This document shows positions 60,001 through 64,000 of a stretch of DNA of 64,000 bases, piece after piece. How positions within the stretch are numbered: position 1 is the first letter of the stretch; the number at the start of each line of letters is the position of its first letter. Where the stretch lies: positions 1,146,758-1,210,757 of the forward strand of contig JANPWX010000537.1 in assembly GCA_024734555.1 (NCBI GenBank). Direction: 5' to 3'. The position numbers and the translations under genes were made by a program. Under the pieces are notes generated by a model. It ran no database searches and was not told the origin of the DNA. It saw only the letters and a program-made list of their open reading frames with translations. This stretch comes from Trochalopteron elliotii (lineage: Eukaryota; Chordata; Aves; Passeriformes; Leiothrichidae).

Positions 60001-61955
60001 CCTCAGATTCTTGCTCACAGATGTTTTGGATAGACATGAGAACTCAAGCACGCTCTTCACCTCTCCCCATTGTACAAGGATCTCAGGGAAGATCCTAATC
60101 TTACCACCTCTGCTCATTGGCTAGCAGAAGGAGAATGAGTCCAGGTCCAAGTGCCCATGGTAACAGAAGATGCAACAGCAGAATGAGACACAGAACATGT
60201 GAGTTCAGGAACACAGGCACAAAATTTTTAAAATCACATTTAAAAATACCAACTCATATCGATTTTAAGCAATGGTTAATTTTGGCACTTTATGCAATAT
60301 TTCTTGTTCTTCTTTCTCTGGTAATAAAACATTAAGAAACCAAAGATTTTGTGAAGTGCTGTGAAAACATGATAAATGAAAGTATCATGCCAAAATTGTT
60401 CAGAGCTCAATCACACAGAGTAAAAGCCAGATTACAAATGATGACAGCAAGACCACAAGAGTGAGGTCTAGTGAACCAGTAAACACACTTTGGTTACAGC
60501 CACAAACACACCTTGTTTAGCCTTTCAGTTACATTGGCTCCTCTGAAAGGGAATATTGCTTTATGACATAGATGTCAATAACAAGAATGCAACATTCACT
60601 GTTTTTTAGGTTGCAGATATCAAGCAATGATGACCAAATGGTGAGCAAAACTGAGCACTGAAATGAATTCTCTGACATGCTGAAAACTGCTGGGATATAC
60701 CTCCCATTCAGCAGCAGATTTTCCTTTCCGTAGCTGATACTCTTAACAGCTATTATACTGGGCACATTCTCACAGTCTATTGTTAAATTGAATAATAGTT
60801 ACAAATATAAGCATTTTCAAGAACTTCCTGTTTTTGGCAGTTCAATTTTTTTTTCCTTTTGAGTTCCGTGATTATTTTTACTGTGCTTATTGTCTCAACT
60901 ATTTAGAATCCTATTTGAAAACAGTAAACGGTTAGACTTCATGCCCCATTCTATAAACCTGTCATTCATGTATGTGTGCTGGGGAATCCTGAATTCATAA
61001 TATTCTCTTGGAAGAGCAAAAGCCTATGTAGCTGCCATCAATTTATTGAGAAAGTAATGATTGGCTGAACCAGAAAAATGCTGCTTTTGATTCTCAAAGT
61101 ACCAGATGGAAGGCTGCTTCACTCCAGAAACACAATTTTGAATTACAGTGCCTTGGCACAGGTCTTGGAGGTGGTTTAATAATGGGCATCACATAGCAAT
61201 AAGACTCCAGAACCTTCTCTGAATATTTCACCTTACTGACACATGGTGTTTTGCACAAATAATATTGATGTAGCCCTGCCACAGACCTGCTGGGCACAGC
61301 TAGAACAGCGTTGTTGCAGCAAAGCCCACCATTGCCACTGCTCTCATTTATTCAGTTTGATTTTGGGAACTTTTTACATCATTTCCTACAAACCTGGCTT
61401 TCTGATATAATCCAAGAACTTGAAGCCAGGAGGTGAGGGTACTGTTGAAACATATAATTTTTCCATGGAAATCACTGCTTTAGTCTCAAAGATGACAATT
61501 ACAAATCAAAACTAACCATTTGACTTACGTATCTTACCAGATTATCACAAGTATTTAGCAGATAATTGCTCCTCATTTTGTCCCTAATATCCAGATCAGT
61601 ATTACACTTGTCTTGAGTCAAATACCATTTTTGTAAGTGCAATGGCAACAGCCTATAATCAAAATACCATTTTCTTAGTCCTTCTTTTATGACAAGTCCT
61701 TCTTCATGATAAGTCTAAAGACTTAAGCCATCCATAAGATTTTTACTTCTACTACTGCAGCTTGCAGGACTTAATAGCAGATCTGGCTCAAAGTTTGATG
61801 ATGCTTGTCTGTGCTGTGGCATGGAGTGTTTCTATTTAAGGCTACATGACATCCTCATTGCAATTGCTTGTACAAAGAAATACTATTCAGAAATTGTTCC
61901 ACTCATTTCAGTTGACTTTTAACATGTTTTTCGCTCTGCAGGAGTACATGACACT

Positions 61956-61970
61956 GGGGGGGGGGGGGGG
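61956..61970 (+). repeat. Poly(G) run of 15
   Basis: Fifteen uninterrupted G bases between acact and ttaaac. It could form a G-quadruplex; its exact length is prone to sequencing error. Confidence 0.8.
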
Positions 61971-62092
61971 TTAAACACCTACATACAAAATAACGAGGTT
62001 CCATGCAACATTCGATTTGAGAATATTGGTTGAATCACAGAAATGGTATAAAAAACCTGTTTACTTAAACACAACGATTATTTTGTTTGTTT

Positions 62093-62470
62093 GTTCAGCC
62101 TAGAGAAGGGGAGACTGAGAGAAGGCCTTATTATAATCTTCAACACCATCACAAGAGCAAGCAGAGGGGCAGATACCAATCTCTTTACTCTCATGCCCAG
62201 TGACAGGACTCAAGGAAAAGGCACGAAACTGAGTCAGGAAAGGTTTAAATTGGATACCCAGAAAGGATTTTCACACAGAGGATGGTCAAGTATTGGAACA
62301 GGGTCCCCAGGGAAGTGGTCACAGCACCAGCCTGACAGAACTCAAGAAGTGTTAGGACAAAGCTCTTGGGCTCATGCTGTGACTCTGGATTGTTCTGTGC
62401 AGAGCCAGGAGTTCAACTTTGATGGTTCTTGTGGGTCCACTTCAGCTCAGCATACTGTCTGATTCCATGA
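62093..62470 (+). mobile_element. CR1 LINE 3' fragment
   Basis: Begins ttgttcagcctagagaaggg, continues with tattggaacagggtccccag and gttctgtgcagagccaggag, then cttgtgggtccacttcagct and ends at tgattccatga, a decayed ATTCTATGA terminus. Blocks are in correct CR1 order but with many changes. Length about 380 bp. Confidence 0.88.
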
Positions 62471-63359
62471 CATCTGACAACCAGGCAGTTTTGTCAACTG
62501 ATCTCCATATCTTGCAGAGGACATTTAATCTGTTTTCAATCCATGAAGACACAGGTTCTGAATGATACAGCCACTGACTAAATAATAACCATACACATCT
62601 TCTCTGTTGGTTTAGGGTTTAGATTTTCTAGAGTTGAAAGTGGCAGGAAGATGATTATTCATACATGACACAGACGGATCCTCACACAGGTTAGTTCAAT
62701 CCAATACAAAATTATTTCTTTTCTATTTTTTTTCCCTGAGAAAAACACTAGCCTTGAAAAAACAGCGTGTTTTTGCCACACATGGGCATAAACATCTTAC
62801 TAAAAGACATTCCTGGTACTAAGAGGCCAAACACAACAAGAGCCAACAGAAGGTCAGACAAGTCAAAAGAAAAATGTAGCTTTTGAAAAAAGTATTTTAA
62901 AATCAGGACACATAATTATTTAAAGAAGTCATCACATCAAGTGATGGATTATCTGTCTCTTCACATCTGTAATCAATCTGATTGTATCCTTTTCAGTATA
63001 TGCTTCAACCAAAGACAAGCTGTAGGATCCGTTGCAAAACAATGAGACAAAACACTTCATCCTGTGTTAAGGAGGACAGATTTTCCAGGGCTTTCTTCTG
63101 TTCCCAAAAACTCATTATTCCTTAAAAATCTGCTCAGTCTTTTATTTTCATATTTTGTAATTTTCAACTGAAAGGTGCTTGTTCAAAACTTTGGGTACCA
63201 GCCACCAGTCATAAACAATATTGCACAATAAAAAAAAAAATGCCCAACTTAAATGCAACCAAGTAAAGCTATAAACTAATGCCTCATCCTTTTTCGACAT
63301 TATGAATACAGTTGTTTATTTACTTTGTGCTCATGTCTCTTGGATTGGTAATACAGCAC
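62471..63359. other. Spacer between two CR1 copies
   Basis: AT-rich, with an A-run near 63,230. Nothing else recognised. Confidence 0.5.
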
Positions 63360-64000
63360 TAGTTGGTGACAGGGACAGTGGGATTGAGTGTGTGTTCAGT
63401 GAATTTGTTGATGACACCAAGCTGTATGGTGCCATCGACACACTGCAGGGAAGGGATGCCATGCAGGGAGACCTGGAGAAGCTTGAGAGGTGGTCCCATG
63501 TGAAGCTCATGAAGATCAACAAGGACAAGTGTAAAGTGCTGCACCTGGATCAGCACAATCCCAAGCACAACTTCAGGCTGAGCTGAGAAGGAATTGAGAG
63601 TAGTCCTGAGCAGAAGAACTTGGGGGTGTTGATGGACAAGAAGCTCAGCATGACCCAGCAATGCGCAGCAGTTCAGAATGCCAACCATATCCTGGTCTGC
63701 ACCAGAAGCAGTGTGGCCAGCGGGTTGATGATCTGGGATTCTGTCCCACTGCTCCACTCTGGTGAGACCCCACCTGGAGTGCTTCATCCAGCTCTGGGGC
63801 CCCCAACATCCAAAAAAGGATGTGGACCTGTCAGAGCAAGTCCAGAGGAGGCCACAAAGATGATCAGAGAGCTGGAACAGTTCTCCTATGAAAAGAGGGC
63901 AAGAGAATTGGGACTGTTTAGCCTGAGGAAGAGAAGGCTCCAGAGAGAAACTGGAGCACTTTCCAGTATGTAAAGAGGGACTTCAGGAGAGATGGAGAGG
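63360..64000 (+). mobile_element. CR1 LINE fragment running off the window
   Basis: Starts gacagggacagtgggattga in the reverse-transcriptase region; EFVDDTKLYG at about 63,400-63,430 is the catalytic F-A-D-D box with Val for Ala. It continues with LEKLERW, INKDKCKVLHL, the gggggtgttgatggacaag block, catgacccagcaatgcgcag and ggccacaaagatgatcagag. In-frame stops (TGA at 63,583-63,585) show it is dead. The 3' end lies beyond the window. Confidence 0.92.

Larger units (their letters stand above)
50651..62092. other. Long AT-rich intergenic stretch without genes
   Basis: Over 11 kb with no supported gene and no clear CR1 or LTR. It holds a TA-rich microsatellite (52,390-52,430), a CA-rich simple repeat (53,588-53,645), a tandem array (55,042-55,111), a cluster of AP-1/NF-E2 motifs (56,856-57,050) and a 15-base G run (61,956-61,970), each listed separately. 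Open frames, including one of 134 codons on the minus strand near 55,376-55,780, have random composition. Confidence 0.55.

Overview
The window is vertebrate nuclear DNA, almost certainly from a bird. Long introns with GT-AG junctions and a CpG-island promoter show a vertebrate. At least eight fragments of CR1 retrotransposons, several still carrying the diagnostic ATTCTGTGATTCTGTG-type 3' end, plus LTRs of endogenous retroviruses of avian type, point to a bird. There are no operons, tRNAs, rRNAs or CRISPR arrays.

One protein gene is certain: TES (testin), complete on the + strand from a CpG-island promoter (about 2,780-3,420) to a poly(A) signal near 31,084. Seven coding exons (3087-3113, 13916-14001, 22729-22978, 24096-24431, 27576-27791, 28311-28469, 29670-29861) join in perfect phase into 421 codons, the same length as human testin. 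They encode a Cys-rich N-terminus, a PET domain and three C-terminal LIM domains, with every zinc ligand intact. Testin is a cytoskeletal and focal-adhesion scaffold. Introns are about 10.8, 8.7, 1.1, 3.1, 0.5 and 1.2 kb.

Region by region: 1-2,127 is AT-rich upstream DNA that opens with a perfect 19-bp hairpin. A CR1 copy (2,128-2,775) lies right against the TES promoter. The promoter carries two identical 18-bp GC-box plus inverted-CCAAT modules 32 bp apart. Intron 1 holds a puzzling set of phase-compatible exon-like segments (about 4,758-5,370). Intron 2 holds an old minus-strand LTR, CTCF-like motifs and a CR1 copy. The 32 kb downstream of TES contains no gene I can support. It is a patchwork of CR1 fragments, a solo-like LTR with probable target-site duplication (40,948-41,474), a second LTR with clear TATA and poly(A) signals (46,364-47,119), a possible third LTR remnant (about 50,470-50,650), short tandem repeats and a cluster of AP-1/NF-E2-like motifs near 56,860-57,050. 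From vertebrate synteny (TES, CAV2, CAV1, MET) the next gene should be CAV2, but no caveolin coding sequence is visible here.
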